From Phascolarctobacterium sp. (GTDB taxonomy: Bacteria; Bacillota; Negativicutes; Acidaminococcales; Acidaminococcaceae): a stretch of DNA of 38,471 nt. Positions 29,973 through 38,409 of the stretch are shown one piece after another. The stretch covers positions 1 through 38,471 of the forward strand of contig JAFTID010000005.1 in NCBI GenBank assembly GCA_017457085.1. The letters are read 5' to 3'. The notes under the pieces are model-generated. The model was not told the origin of the DNA. It did no database searches and saw nothing but the letters and a program-made list of their open reading frames with translations. Every line of letters starts with the position of its first letter. The stretch's first letter is position 1. The translations under genes were made by a program, and so were the position numbers.

Positions 29973-31523
29973 TTAACTTTTCCACACAAACGCACACACT
30001 GCCTGCAAAACCTTAGGCAATACTACGCCCAAGCTTTCAACATGCACACGTTCTGTGCGTTGGTGCAAATCTTTTCCCCATGGTCCCAAAAGCAGGAAGG
30101 GTATCTGTAATTGAGCAAGTGCTTCCATATCGTAGCTATACAGCTTACCCCAACAAGGCATATTCGCCGCCAAAGCCTTGCTGTCAAATCCAGCATCCAC
30201 TCCTAAGTAACTGCAATCGGAAATGCCCATAAAGTATTCCTTGCATTTTACAGGGAGCAAGGTTCCCACGAAGTCCACTACATTTTTGAAGCCTTCGCCC
30301 ACCAGCTTGCCACTATTTAGGGCAGGATAGTAGGGCGGCGCAAAAGCAGTAATTACTACAGGCACATCTATTCCAGTAAAATCAAGCACTTGTTCCATTG
30401 CCCACAGGGTAATACTGGGGAAATCCAGCTGCTCTACTTGAAGCTTTTTGGTCATTGCAGCTTGCAGGTCATTGTAAAAATCAGCAAAACCCGCACGCTC
30501 TTGGGCAATTTCCAAAAGCTCGCCGTAAGTCATAACCTTTAGACTATGACCACAGCCCTGTTTCGCCATTGCCGCCTGCGCTCCCTTCTTACACGCAGCA
30601 ACGAACCAATCCATAATCTGCGCCGGAGTTTTGCTAAAGGTCAGCACATTGCAGTAGCCTGCACCACGACGAGGCAAGCTAAAATCATAACCAGGCTTTA
30701 AATCTCTGGCAAAATTCCAAACGGGAGGAACGGTGCTTTCTTCGCCAAGGGTATCGCTAATTTTATAATCAGCTTCCGTTTTGCAAATAATTTCTGCCAG
30801 CACGGCAACAGGGTTCACCCCTTGAGGGTAACTGCCAATTTGCACGGATTTGCCCTGCACCAAAACAACGGGGAGCATTTTGCCAACGCTACCGCTGTAA
30901 ATAACTTGCTTGTCATTTTCAACGCTGTTAGGCTCGCAGTTAAGCGCCACTTCATATTCCAAACCGTAGCGTTCACGCAAAGCTTTCAGTAAAGTTACAC
31001 AGCTACGCATGCCAACGGAAAAAGCTTCCTCATCAGGAACAGAAACGAACAAAATGCTGCCTGCTTCCGGCTTTTGAGCATACTTTTCCAAAACGGCAAG
31101 CTGCGCCGCAGTGCCACCCTTCATATCACAAGTACCACGTCCCCACAGCCATTCACCACTTGCTAAATCTGCAGTAGCTTCTTCAGGCAATTCCACATTT
31201 GCCAATGCCTTTGCCAATGCTTCAGGCTCCGTCGCCACATTCGCCAAGGCTCCGTAAACTTCTGTGCTGACAACATCGTGATGTCCCATAAAGACTACGG
31301 TTTTCTTGCTCTTGCCTAACACCAAGCCATAGATGGTACTACGTCCAAAGCAATCATCTGCCGCCGCAAAGGCACCACAAAGCTGAGGGTTCTCCTTAAA
31401 ATAAGGCATGCTTTGCAAAAGCCGTAAAAGGTATTGCTCCACCTTCTGTTCTTCCGCAGTGTTGGTGGGGCTATAAATTTTTACCAATTCTTTAGTTATT
31501 TCTAAAACTCTTTCCTTGAGCAC
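29973..31523 (-). CDS. M20 family peptidase, RocB-like
   Basis: A 516-aa member of the M20/M25/M40 zinc peptidase group, with the longer build of RocB-like proteins. Metal-site segments are FMGHHDVVS (His/Asp), GRGTCDMKGGTAAQ (bridging Asp) and SVPDEEAFSVG (Glu pair). RocB of Bacillus belongs to arginine use, but its reaction is not firmly known. The protein is likely cytoplasmic, with no signal peptide. The gene lies 12 bases after a second M20 peptidase gene and is probably cotranscribed. A peptide or acyl-amino-acid substrate is inferred from the family. Confidence 0.85.
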   Translation of the reverse strand: MLKERVLEITKELVKIYSPTNTAEEQKVEQYLLRLLQSMPYFKENPQLCGAFAAADDCFGRSTIYGLVLGKSKKTVVFMGHHDVVSTEVYGALANVATEPEALAKALANVELPEEATADLASGEWLWGRGTCDMKGGTAAQLAVLEKYAQKPEAGSILFVSVPDEEAFSVGMRSCVTLLKALRERYGLEYEVALNCEPNSVENDKQVIYSGSVGKMLPVVLVQGKSVQIGSYPQGVNPVAVLAEIICKTEADYKISDTLGEESTVPPVWNFARDLKPGYDFSLPRRGAGYCNVLTFSKTPAQIMDWFVAACKKGAQAAMAKQGCGHSLKVMTYGELLEIAQERAGFADFYNDLQAAMTKKLQVEQLDFPSITLWAMEQVLDFTGIDVPVVITAFAPPYYPALNSGKLVGEGFKNVVDFVGTLLPVKCKEYFMGISDCSYLGVDAGFDSKALAANMPCWGKLYSYDMEALAQLQIPFLLLGPWGKDLHQRTERVHVESLGVVLPKVLQAVCAFVWKS

Positions 31524-31535
31524 GGTAATTCCTCT

Positions 31536-32705
31536 TTAAAAATTATCCAATTCGTCCAAATGCATGATGGACATTGCAGTTAGCTGGGTGCGTTCAACAA
31601 AGGAGGGTACGAAAACATACTCATTGTTGGAATGGGGGCCAACGCCAGCAGGACCCATACTGCAAATGGTAGGCACGCCTTCTGCACAAATGTAGTTAGC
31701 ATCTGCACTGCCGCCTACAATCATGGCGCCAAGCTCTGCCTGCCCAAGCTTCGCCGCCTGAGCTTTCACAAATCTATATAATCTTCTAACTTCTTCGGTA
31801 GTTTCCATGGGCGGAGTATAAACGTAACTACCTGCTTCTACTAGTTCCGTAGCAGTGCGCTCATCGTAATTTTTCGCAGCAATAGCCTTTACCTGTGCCA
31901 CAGCCTTTTCAGCTTCTGCCATAGTGGTGTAGCGAATGTCAATTTTTGCCTCTGCGTATTCAGCAACTACGTTGGCAAGAGTGCCGCCGCTAATTACGCC
32001 CACGTTACAGCTAGTTCCACTGGCGTAATCGTTGACCTCTGCCAAATCTGCTATCTTTTTGCACAGTTCGGTAATAGCGCTGGCTCCCTTTTCAGGTTCG
32101 TTACCAGCGTGAGCAGCAATGCCTTTAATGTGCAGTTCCGGTGCCCAACGACCTTTACGACCAATTACCACACTACCATTGGCGCGACCAAGTTCAAAGT
32201 TAAAGCAAGCATCTTTGCCTTTGGCAACACGTTTGAAATTTTCTACTGCGTTGGTGGTGGGGTGATTGGTTTCTTCGTCACCCACGATGAAGATGGTCAA
32301 ATCTGTTTTGTCGTAGCCATTTTCCAGCAAAGCCTTTACTGCGTAAACAAGCACTGCAATACCAGCCTTCATATCTAAAACGCCGGGGCCATAAGCGATG
32401 CCGTCTTCAATGCGGAAGGGACGTTTTGCCGCTTCGCCTTTAAAGAACACGGTATCAGTATGCCCGCTAAGCAAAATCTTCTTCGCTCCCTCGCAAGGAC
32501 GAGTTGCCAGAAGTTGGACAGGGCCTGCGCTTTCCAAAAGCTCTACCTTAAAGCCCAAAGGAAGCAGCTTCGCCTTAATCAGCTCTGCAATTTCACGCAC
32601 ACCTTCCGGGCAATCCACGCCACTATCTATATTTACCATTTGTTTTGTAAAATCTAAAATCTCTGCCTCGTAGGCTTTGATTGCTTCTAAAACTTTGCTT
32701 TCCAT
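31536..32705 (-). CDS. M20 family metallopeptidase, CPG2/ArgE/DapE-like
   Basis: About 389 aa. It has the di-zinc site segments LLSGHTDTVFFKG, YGPGVLDMKAG and IVGDEETNHP and a dimerisation insert (GRKGRWAPELHIKGIAAHAGNEPEKGASA, with the conserved His). The pattern is that of glutamate carboxypeptidase (CPG2)-like hydrolases, which remove a C-terminal acidic residue or de-acylate amino acids. The frame is open to 32759, but the N-terminal extension would be translated across a perfect parS site; GGGGAG before the ATG at 32705 marks a better start (MESKVLEAIK). That leaves parS in the 5' leader. First gene of the pair with the RocB-like peptidase. Confidence 0.87.
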   Translation of the reverse strand: MESKVLEAIKAYEAEILDFTKQMVNIDSGVDCPEGVREIAELIKAKLLPLGFKVELLESAGPVQLLATRPCEGAKKILLSGHTDTVFFKGEAAKRPFRIEDGIAYGPGVLDMKAGIAVLVYAVKALLENGYDKTDLTIFIVGDEETNHPTTNAVENFKRVAKGKDACFNFELGRANGSVVIGRKGRWAPELHIKGIAAHAGNEPEKGASAITELCKKIADLAEVNDYASGTSCNVGVISGGTLANVVAEYAEAKIDIRYTTMAEAEKAVAQVKAIAAKNYDERTATELVEAGSYVYTPPMETTEEVRRLYRFVKAQAAKLGQAELGAMIVGGSADANYICAEGVPTICSMGPAGVGPHSNNEYVFVPSFVERTQLTAMSIMHLDELDNF

Positions 32706-32720
32706 AATACTCCCCATCAA

Positions 32721-32736
32721 TGTTTCACGTGAAACA
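32721..32736. other. parS chromosome partition site (perfect palindrome)
   Basis: TGTTTCACGTGAAACA is a perfect 16-bp palindrome identical to the B. subtilis-type parS consensus. It lies 16 bases upstream of the preferred start of the CPG2-like peptidase gene. ParB nucleates here and spreads. Together with the near-perfect site at 10907-10922 it marks an origin-proximal domain. Confidence 0.9.
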
Positions 32737-32860
32737 TTTGCTAAAATAAAAATAGGCATAACAAATTAATGCTATGCCTAATTTTACCACAAGTTTCGTA
32801 AAAATATAACAACTTACGATTATCAACTCTCTAAACGAAAATATTAATAAAATAAAAATA

Positions 32861-32908
32861 ACGGGGAAATGTCCCCGTCTGCGGTGGCCCCAGAGCTTCC
32901 GCCCAAGC
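32861..32908 (-). ncRNA. possible small RNA ending in a strong terminator
   Basis: On the minus strand a TATAAT (near 32915-32920) is followed by a G-rich stretch with GGCGG and CCACCGC segments, then by the perfect hairpin ACGGGGAC-ATTT-CCCCGT (32861-32878) and a T-rich tail TATTTTTATTTT. No ORF is present. No good -35 is seen. It could instead be a back-up terminator for the antitoxin RNA made further upstream on this strand. Confidence 0.35.
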
Positions 32909-32957
32909 CAATTATACTAACATCAAAACTATATTCCTAAATTGTCCGAATAAAAGT

Positions 32958-32986
32958 TTGCCTATTTTGTGCAAAAGTGATAAAAT
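32958..32986 (+). promoter_or_regulatory. promoter of the type I toxin mRNA
   Basis: TTGCCT and TAAAAT are 17 bases apart, and TGA precedes the -10 hexamer (TGn extension). Transcription would start near 32992, exactly where the 5' arm of the long-range inverted repeat begins. Confidence 0.75.
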
Positions 32987-33074
32987 ATTCACAAGCGCTA
33001 CCAAACGGTAGGCGGTTGCCCTCCTAGGAGGGTTTTGCAATCCTCCGAAGCTTTAGCGAAAGGAGGTGTTGCCC

Positions 33075-33161
33075 ATGACAATTCTTGAAGTTGTTGCGGT
33101 TGTAAGCCTTGCTTTCTCTGCCTTAATGATAGGATTCTCAATCGGTAATAAAGCGAAATAA
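33075..33161 (+). CDS. 28-aa holin-like toxin of a type I toxin-antitoxin system
   Basis: The peptide MTILEVVAVVSLAFSALMIGFSIGNKAK is a short membrane span with a basic tail, as in the putative holin-like/TxpA-BsrG-type toxins of Firmicutes. AAAGGAGGTG precedes the ATG by nine bases but can be masked by TCCTCC at 33041-33046. The perfect palindrome CCCTCCTAGGAGGG lies at 33019-33032. The ends of the expected mRNA pair at long range: GCGCTACC (32995-33002) with GGTAGCGC (33221-33228), and GGTTGCCCT with AGGGCGACC next to it. Such folding is typical of type I toxins, which are made as inactive mRNAs. A promoter for an antisense RNA faces the 3' part. Expression of the peptide would depolarise membranes, by analogy. 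Confidence 0.75.
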   Translation: MTILEVVAVVSLAFSALMIGFSIGNKAK

Positions 33162-33235
33162 CCGCCCCGTCCTGAGAAAACGAGCGGTTATCCGTAAACT
33201 TACTTAGGGCGACCGTCTACGGTAGCGCCTTTTGT
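33150..33235 (-). ncRNA. antisense antitoxin RNA of the type I toxin
   Basis: A minus-strand promoter at 33242-33271 would start a transcript near 33235. It runs across the toxin mRNA 3' region and can end at a hairpin formed by ATAACCGC (about 33184-33191) and GCGGTTAT (about 33158-33165), followed by TTCGCTTTATT. This gives an RNA of about 85-90 bases complementary to the end of the toxin gene and its 3' UTR, matching the TxpA/RatA layout. Its ends are predicted, not measured. Confidence 0.6.
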
Positions 33236-33241
33236 ACCTTA

Positions 33242-33271
33242 ATTATAATGTACTTAACCTTAAAAAGTCAA
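33242..33271 (-). promoter_or_regulatory. promoter of the antitoxin RNA
   Basis: On the minus strand TTGACT (33266-33271) and TATAAT (33242-33247) are 18 bases apart. This is the stronger of the two facing promoters by consensus, as expected for the antitoxin RNA. Confidence 0.75.
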
Positions 33272-33287
33272 ATTTTTTCATTATGAT

Positions 33288-33324
33288 CGCAGTCCTTCAT
33301 AATTCAGAAGGACTGCGTTTTTTT
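33288..33324 (+). terminator. terminator of the toxin mRNA
   Basis: CGCAGTCCTTC pairs perfectly with GAAGGACTGCG around an 8-nt loop and is followed by seven T. On the minus strand no T run follows the hairpin, so it is oriented for the toxin transcript; it overlaps the stop codon of the convergent helicase gene. Confidence 0.9.
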
Positions 33325-36133
33325 AATCCTTCACTTCAAGCAAACTGGCACTCGTTACTGCTTTATAGCTAAACTTTTTCGTTTGTTTCCCAAAAGCAAT
33401 TTCAATTATATCTTCATTGACAGCTTTTACAGTACCTTCACCAAACTTTTTGTGTACAATTTTATTTCCAGTAGACAAATTGTATTCAGACATAGATTCA
33501 GCTACTTTGAGCGCAGTTGTGTTTTTTAAATCAAAATCATATCTGATTGTTCCAACCTTAGTTTCAGCTGGTAAAACTTCTTCAATTTCTTCTATTGGTT
33601 CACCCATGGATTTACGTTGTTGATTGCTCATATATTCATAATCTTCGCGACTTAATACAGTACTATATAAACCAACATTTTCGCCAGCATGACGATTTAT
33701 GCCAGTATATTCTAGGCTAGCATCTTCGTAGCGCTTAAATTTATATACAGCATCATTCATCAGAGCTTCGTTAAAAACATTAAGAGAAACTAACAGTTCA
33801 AAATCTTTGATGCTTAAACCAGTAACTTTCTTAAACAATTCAGGCTCTAATTGAGTAATAACATCATGTAAGCTAAACTCCCTGTAATCAGTAAGATACA
33901 TAAATACAGGTACACGCGTTGCAAACTTAATCAATTTTTCCTGAATTTGTTTACGTTTTGATTTATACTCTTTTTCAGCCTCAGTTAATTCTTTCTTCTC
34001 TACAGGTGTTTTTGTTCCACCTTCACGCTTCGCCTTTTTAACACTTTCAGATTTTGCAATTACTGTTTCAATGTCTTTATTAAGGCTTCTAAATCCTTCA
34101 ATGCTCATTAACGCACGCATAGCATCTTCGTTAGCAAGTAATCTAGACAAAGTTTCATTATCAACATTTACAAGCAAAGCACTTTCCCAGCGTTTTGCCA
34201 ATAACGTTGCGGATGTACCTGCCATTGCAATATCGAGAATTTCAGCGGCATTAACTTCACGCATTGAACTTCCATCGTAAGCCAAAACAGGTAAGAAACT
34301 AATAAATTCTCCTACCTTTGTTTCCGGATTATGTTCCCCTACGCTTAACTTGCAACTATAATCTGAAATCTGACGCAACGCCCTATCTAAAGCAAAATCA
34401 AAAATATAACACTCGCGTTTAATAATTTCTTTTTTGCCAAATTCATCTGTAATTTCCCAAGGACTTTGTACCCTAAACGCTGCTTGGAAATAAGTTTCAG
34501 GACTAGACAAGTTACGCAACATAAAAATTCCTGTCCAAGGTTTAATTGTGACACCAGTTGTAAGTTTGCCACAGGAAAGGGTTATTGTTTTACTTTTTAA
34601 TGGATCAACCATTGCCTTTCTCACAGGTTTCAAAGCAGCAACACCAATCCCTGCATCACTACCAGCGCAAACAATTATTTCGTAATTATGATAAAAAACA
34701 TTGTTGCGTTTCTTCAACAAGTTTCTCATTGCATGGCAAGAAGCAACATTGGGCAAAAACCACAATGTATGATTCAACACATTCAAAAGTCTTACATCCT
34801 TATAAGGCATTGGCGGCTTTTTCGCCCCCTGTTTCAACTCATCAATAGTAGTTTCCAAATATGAACCACGAATTAAGTCTAGCCATTTTTGCACATATTC
34901 TTCATAGACAAAATGTGCATCTTCTCCCTTACCTTCAGCAGAAAAGAATACATTTAAATCAAACTCATTGTATTCTCCACCTTTGGCTACTTGTTGTATA
35001 GAATCAGGTATCTTATAGGTAAGCATGACCATTCTTGGTAAAGCTTCATAAGGATTATTTTCACCAACCCACTTTTCTTTAGCAGCTTGTTCGTCAGAAT
35101 AAGTCCAGTTATAAATCTGTTCTTCAATAAATTCACCTGAATTTAAAGCTCTAAACGGTGTTCCTGATAAGTAAAGATAATAGTTTGTCGTAATAGGCAA
35201 ATCATTTTCATCAACAGCATTACCATTAATGTATCCAGTCATATCATCTTCAAATTTATCCTCATCCTGCTCAAAAAGTTTTTTAGCCTTATCCTTCCAC
35301 GCACCAAAATGATACTCGTCGAAAATAACTATATCCCAATTTGTTGTATGCACCCATTCATTCTTAGGCTTAATGCCACCTGTAGTATTATCTACACCTA
35401 AATAATCTTGAAACGAGCCAAAGCAGACTATAGGTTTTTCTTTATCAGCACGAGCATATTGTTCATCAGTTGTCGGCTCACCCTGATTAATTGGACGAGA
35501 AATAAATTGCCATCCCTCAAAATCAATATGGGTTAACAAATCTTCTCTCCACGCAGTCTGAACAGCAGGTTTAAAAGTTAAGACCAAGATTCTTTTAAAA
35601 CCCATTTGTTTAGCAAGCTGATATGAAGCAAAAGTTTTACCAAACCGCATTTTGGCATTCCATAAAAACTTTGGAGCTTTATGCGTATTTTCTAATTTAG
35701 CAGATTTATAATACTCAATCGTCTTTTTTACTGCTGCTTCTTGTTCAGGTCTCATAGGAAAATTTAAAGAACGATTTTCAACGTTTTCAGTTCTTGTTCT
35801 TACGGCATTAATAGCAACAAGTACATCTTCTTTTTTACATTTAAACCATTCACCGCCTACTCGAAGGAATCCCTTACGTTCCAAAACTTTATGTACATCG
35901 TGGTCTTTAAAAGCAGTCCCATCATCATACATTGCGCTTTCACGCACAACAATTTTATACGGCACGCTTCCATCAGGTCGTTTAATAGGATACTGTTCAG
36001 CAACACGCTTATCTATATCAATAGATGTGTACCCTACTTTAAGCATACCTTTATATTGCGGATTAGTATCTTCATAGGCATAAATCATCGGGCAGGTATT
36101 AGGACGTTGAGGAAAATATTCTTGCTTAGCCAT
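33323..36133 (-). CDS. restriction-type SF2 helicase with N-terminal GIY-YIG (T5orf172-like) nuclease domain
   Basis: A 936-aa protein. Residues ~16-110 (MIYAYEDTNPQYKGMLKVGYTSIDIDKRV ... GGEWFKCKKEDVL, quoted by parts) fit the GIY-YIG-like T5orf172 fold. A superfamily 2 helicase/translocase follows: RPEQEAAVKKTI, a Walker A variant NAKMRFGKTFAS, Walker B-like VIFDEYHFG, motif III YLSGTPFRAL and later helicase motifs (LSCGKLTTGVTIKPWTGI; FQAAFRVQSPW). The last ~60 residues contain VHKKFGEGTVKAV, a small Tudor/SH3-like element also seen in UvrD C termini. It is presumably the cutting subunit of the system encoded with the two upstream methylase-type genes; it overlaps the second by eight bases. 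Recognition site unknown. A+T-rich, which suggests horizontal transfer. Confidence 0.82.
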   Translation of the reverse strand: MAKQEYFPQRPNTCPMIYAYEDTNPQYKGMLKVGYTSIDIDKRVAEQYPIKRPDGSVPYKIVVRESAMYDDGTAFKDHDVHKVLERKGFLRVGGEWFKCKKEDVLVAINAVRTRTENVENRSLNFPMRPEQEAAVKKTIEYYKSAKLENTHKAPKFLWNAKMRFGKTFASYQLAKQMGFKRILVLTFKPAVQTAWREDLLTHIDFEGWQFISRPINQGEPTTDEQYARADKEKPIVCFGSFQDYLGVDNTTGGIKPKNEWVHTTNWDIVIFDEYHFGAWKDKAKKLFEQDEDKFEDDMTGYINGNAVDENDLPITTNYYLYLSGTPFRALNSGEFIEEQIYNWTYSDEQAAKEKWVGENNPYEALPRMVMLTYKIPDSIQQVAKGGEYNEFDLNVFFSAEGKGEDAHFVYEEYVQKWLDLIRGSYLETTIDELKQGAKKPPMPYKDVRLLNVLNHTLWFLPNVASCHAMRNLLKKRNNVFYHNYEIIVCAGSDAGIGVAALKPVRKAMVDPLKSKTITLSCGKLTTGVTIKPWTGIFMLRNLSSPETYFQAAFRVQSPWEITDEFGKKEIIKRECYIFDFALDRALRQISDYSCKLSVGEHNPETKVGEFISFLPVLAYDGSSMREVNAAEILDIAMAGTSATLLAKRWESALLVNVDNETLSRLLANEDAMRALMSIEGFRSLNKDIETVIAKSESVKKAKREGGTKTPVEKKELTEAEKEYKSKRKQIQEKLIKFATRVPVFMYLTDYREFSLHDVITQLEPELFKKVTGLSIKDFELLVSLNVFNEALMNDAVYKFKRYEDASLEYTGINRHAGENVGLYSTVLSREDYEYMSNQQRKSMGEPIEEIEEVLPAETKVGTIRYDFDLKNTTALKVAESMSEYNLSTGNKIVHKKFGEGTVKAVNEDIIEIAFGKQTKKFSYKAVTSASLLEVKD

Positions 36134-37694
36134 TTACATCACTTCCCAAATCCATAGGTTTAATCATTGACTCAATAAATGCAATCTCATCATCAGTTAG
36201 ATTGTATTTTTTATAGAGTTCTTCATCAGTCCAAGGTTTAGTGAAATCTTGCAAAGGAATGAATCTATAAGTCTTAGCTGTTGCATCCTGACTTGACTTC
36301 GCCAAGCTATGACAAAACCTAGCAAATTTCGTTTTTAAATAGGCAGCTAAATTTTTACACGTTTCTTCATCCAAATCCAAACCAACACCAATCAACAAAT
36401 ATGATTCAGTACAAATCTCACCGGGCTTCGCCACATAAGTATTTAAGTTATCATCATTCAACTCTGTGCCAATGTTATTAGCTCTTGAAGTCATTATTTT
36501 CCAAGTTGGAACCCATTCTTTATGCACTTTTATTAATGATTCTTCAACATAACCAACTTGAAATCCCTTGCCATAACACACCAAGGGATGCTTTAGTCTA
36601 TTCCTGTTTTCATAAAAATCTATTGTCCTAGTAAAATCAGTACTAAGCCCAAAAGGTTTACGAGGTGAAACATATTTATCAAGCATATTATCATTACTAT
36701 ATAATTTCACTTTTTCTAAAACATTAAATGCTATACTGCTTCTAATAAATATATCCATTCCATCATATTTTAAAGGTCTAATTGACAATACTTCTTTATT
36801 TTTGTTATGAGTCACAACCTTAGTTAATGATTTTCTATTATCATAATGTTTATCCCACAGAAAATAGCAAACTCCTCCCCTAATATTAACACCAGGAAAA
36901 CAGTCATCAGTCACCGGAAAATCATGTAATTCCTTGATATGGATATCTTCTAACATTTCATCTCTAAAATAATCTAACCCTTTCCCACCTGCATACCACC
37001 TAGCAGGAATGATCATAATAAGATATTTTTCTGGGCTTAGCTTTTTAGCCTTATTTACGAAATGATGATATAAAGGTGAAGCACTTGCTTGAGCACCACC
37101 ATCACTTAACTGATACGGCGGATTCCCAATAATAACATCAAATTTCATATTAAAAATCTCCTCTGGATTTATAGTATGTATAAATTCATAAGCATGAGTT
37201 TCTAATCCTTTTCTTTTAGCACCACCATATTCAGATTTTGCAGCACCACAATATTTACACTTTCCATTTACCCAAGTATGAGCAATATTCCGATAGCGGA
37301 TATTGCCCTCTACATCATCAAACTTACTTGCAGAATACTTGCTGTTAGGATATTTAGAACAATACACACTTCTTCTGGAAAGTAAGCTTGTCATTTCTGT
37401 TATGGCAATACCGTAAAGTTGTTTATGAAAAATATGGTCAAGTCTTTCTTGCAAATCAGGAATCTCTTTTTCAAGTCCTTTAATAAGCCTTTTTGCAATT
37501 TCACGCAAAAAGATTCCACTCTTACATGCAGGGTCTAAAAAGGTAGTATTAGGATTGCTAAACAATTCTTGTGGTAACATATCAAGCATTTTATTAGCAA
37601 CATCAGGAGGAGTAAACACTTCATCGTTAGATAGGTTTGCTAAACAAGAAAGAACATCAGGATTATAAACTTTATCAAATAAATTATCAGCCAT
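36126..37694 (-). CDS. Eco57I-type N6-adenine DNA methyltransferase subunit
   Basis: About 522 aa. Motif I is FLDPACKSGIFLREIA (S-adenosylmethionine binding, with Lys in place of one Gly), motif II-like YGIAITEMTSLLSRRS follows, and the catalytic motif IV is NPPY in VIIGNPPYQLSDGG. A CKYC pair (near residue 150) may begin a zinc-binding insert. The C-terminal half probably holds the target-recognition part (residues ~280-480). The N-terminal DEVFTPPDVANKMLDML is common in Eco57I/type I-like methylases. A TTG 8 codons upstream (37718) is open, but GGAGGG precedes the ATG at 37694. It overlaps the neighbouring genes by eight bases on both sides. It should protect host DNA from the helicase-nuclease. 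Confidence 0.87.
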   Translation of the reverse strand: MADNLFDKVYNPDVLSCLANLSNDEVFTPPDVANKMLDMLPQELFSNPNTTFLDPACKSGIFLREIAKRLIKGLEKEIPDLQERLDHIFHKQLYGIAITEMTSLLSRRSVYCSKYPNSKYSASKFDDVEGNIRYRNIAHTWVNGKCKYCGAAKSEYGGAKRKGLETHAYEFIHTINPEEIFNMKFDVIIGNPPYQLSDGGAQASASPLYHHFVNKAKKLSPEKYLIMIIPARWYAGGKGLDYFRDEMLEDIHIKELHDFPVTDDCFPGVNIRGGVCYFLWDKHYDNRKSLTKVVTHNKNKEVLSIRPLKYDGMDIFIRSSIAFNVLEKVKLYSNDNMLDKYVSPRKPFGLSTDFTRTIDFYENRNRLKHPLVCYGKGFQVGYVEESLIKVHKEWVPTWKIMTSRANNIGTELNDDNLNTYVAKPGEICTESYLLIGVGLDLDEETCKNLAAYLKTKFARFCHSLAKSSQDATAKTYRFIPLQDFTKPWTDEELYKKYNLTDDEIAFIESMIKPMDLGSDVNG

Positions 37695-38409
37695 TTTCTT
37701 GCACCCTCCAGTATTCAATAGGTTTAAATTCTTGAAGGGGCTTAGGAATAAATTTGCCTGTTATAGGATCTATGTCCCAATTTTCATAACTATTTTCATC
37801 ATCAAATAACGACATAGAAGCATCCAATGAATTGGCTTCCGCATGTTCTTTAAGCAACACATCCAAACGATAGTCACGACGTTTAACAAAATCACCAAAT
37901 GTAAAATTCCATTCCGCAAATATGATTGGTTCGTCGGTATCTAAAGCATTAGCATCTACCTTGTGTAAAGTTAAGGCATTTCCACATAAAATATTTTTTG
38001 TAAGAACATACCAAACAGCCTCTAAAAATTCTTTTTTTCTAAAATCCGAAATGATTCTAGAAACTTTTAGCGTTTCTCGACAAAAGATATCAAACAATCT
38101 TTGCCTACATTCATCCGCATTATCCTGAAGTAATTCGACACCATAAATACTAGTAATAGCGACAAAAGCATACTTTTTATATTCACTCTCGCTCTTTCCG
38201 TATTTTGATTTCACTACTGCTAATTTCCGTTCAAGAATTTCTGCTAAAAAATTACCATTACCACAAGCAGGTTCAAGAAACCGACTCTCGATGCGTTCCG
38301 TCTCCTGCTTCACCAAATCAAGCATATCATTTACAATTTTCTTACTTGTAAACACTTCACCATGATTTGCAACTCTTGCTTTAGATTTAATTTGTTGCTT
38401 ATATTCCAT
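37687..38409 (-). CDS. second methylase-type subunit lacking an evident NPPY motif
   Basis: A 240-aa protein related to N6-adenine methylases. It has the N-terminal GEVFTSKKIVNDMLDL segment, SAM-binding motif I FLEPACGNGNFLAEIL (around residues 44-59) and a motif II-like acidic segment VELLQDNADECRQRL. The place where NPPY/DPPY would be expected shows instead IIFAEWNFTFGDF; I see no catalytic motif elsewhere. It may therefore be a SAM-binding partner or specificity/structural subunit, not an independent enzyme. AAGGTG precedes the ATG. First visible gene of the restriction-modification operon, overlapping the next by eight bases. The 62 bases upstream to the window edge show no clear promoter. 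Confidence 0.78.
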   Translation of the reverse strand: MEYKQQIKSKARVANHGEVFTSKKIVNDMLDLVKQETERIESRFLEPACGNGNFLAEILERKLAVVKSKYGKSESEYKKYAFVAITSIYGVELLQDNADECRQRLFDIFCRETLKVSRIISDFRKKEFLEAVWYVLTKNILCGNALTLHKVDANALDTDEPIIFAEWNFTFGDFVKRRDYRLDVLLKEHAEANSLDASMSLFDDENSYENWDIDPITGKFIPKPLQEFKPIEYWRVQENG

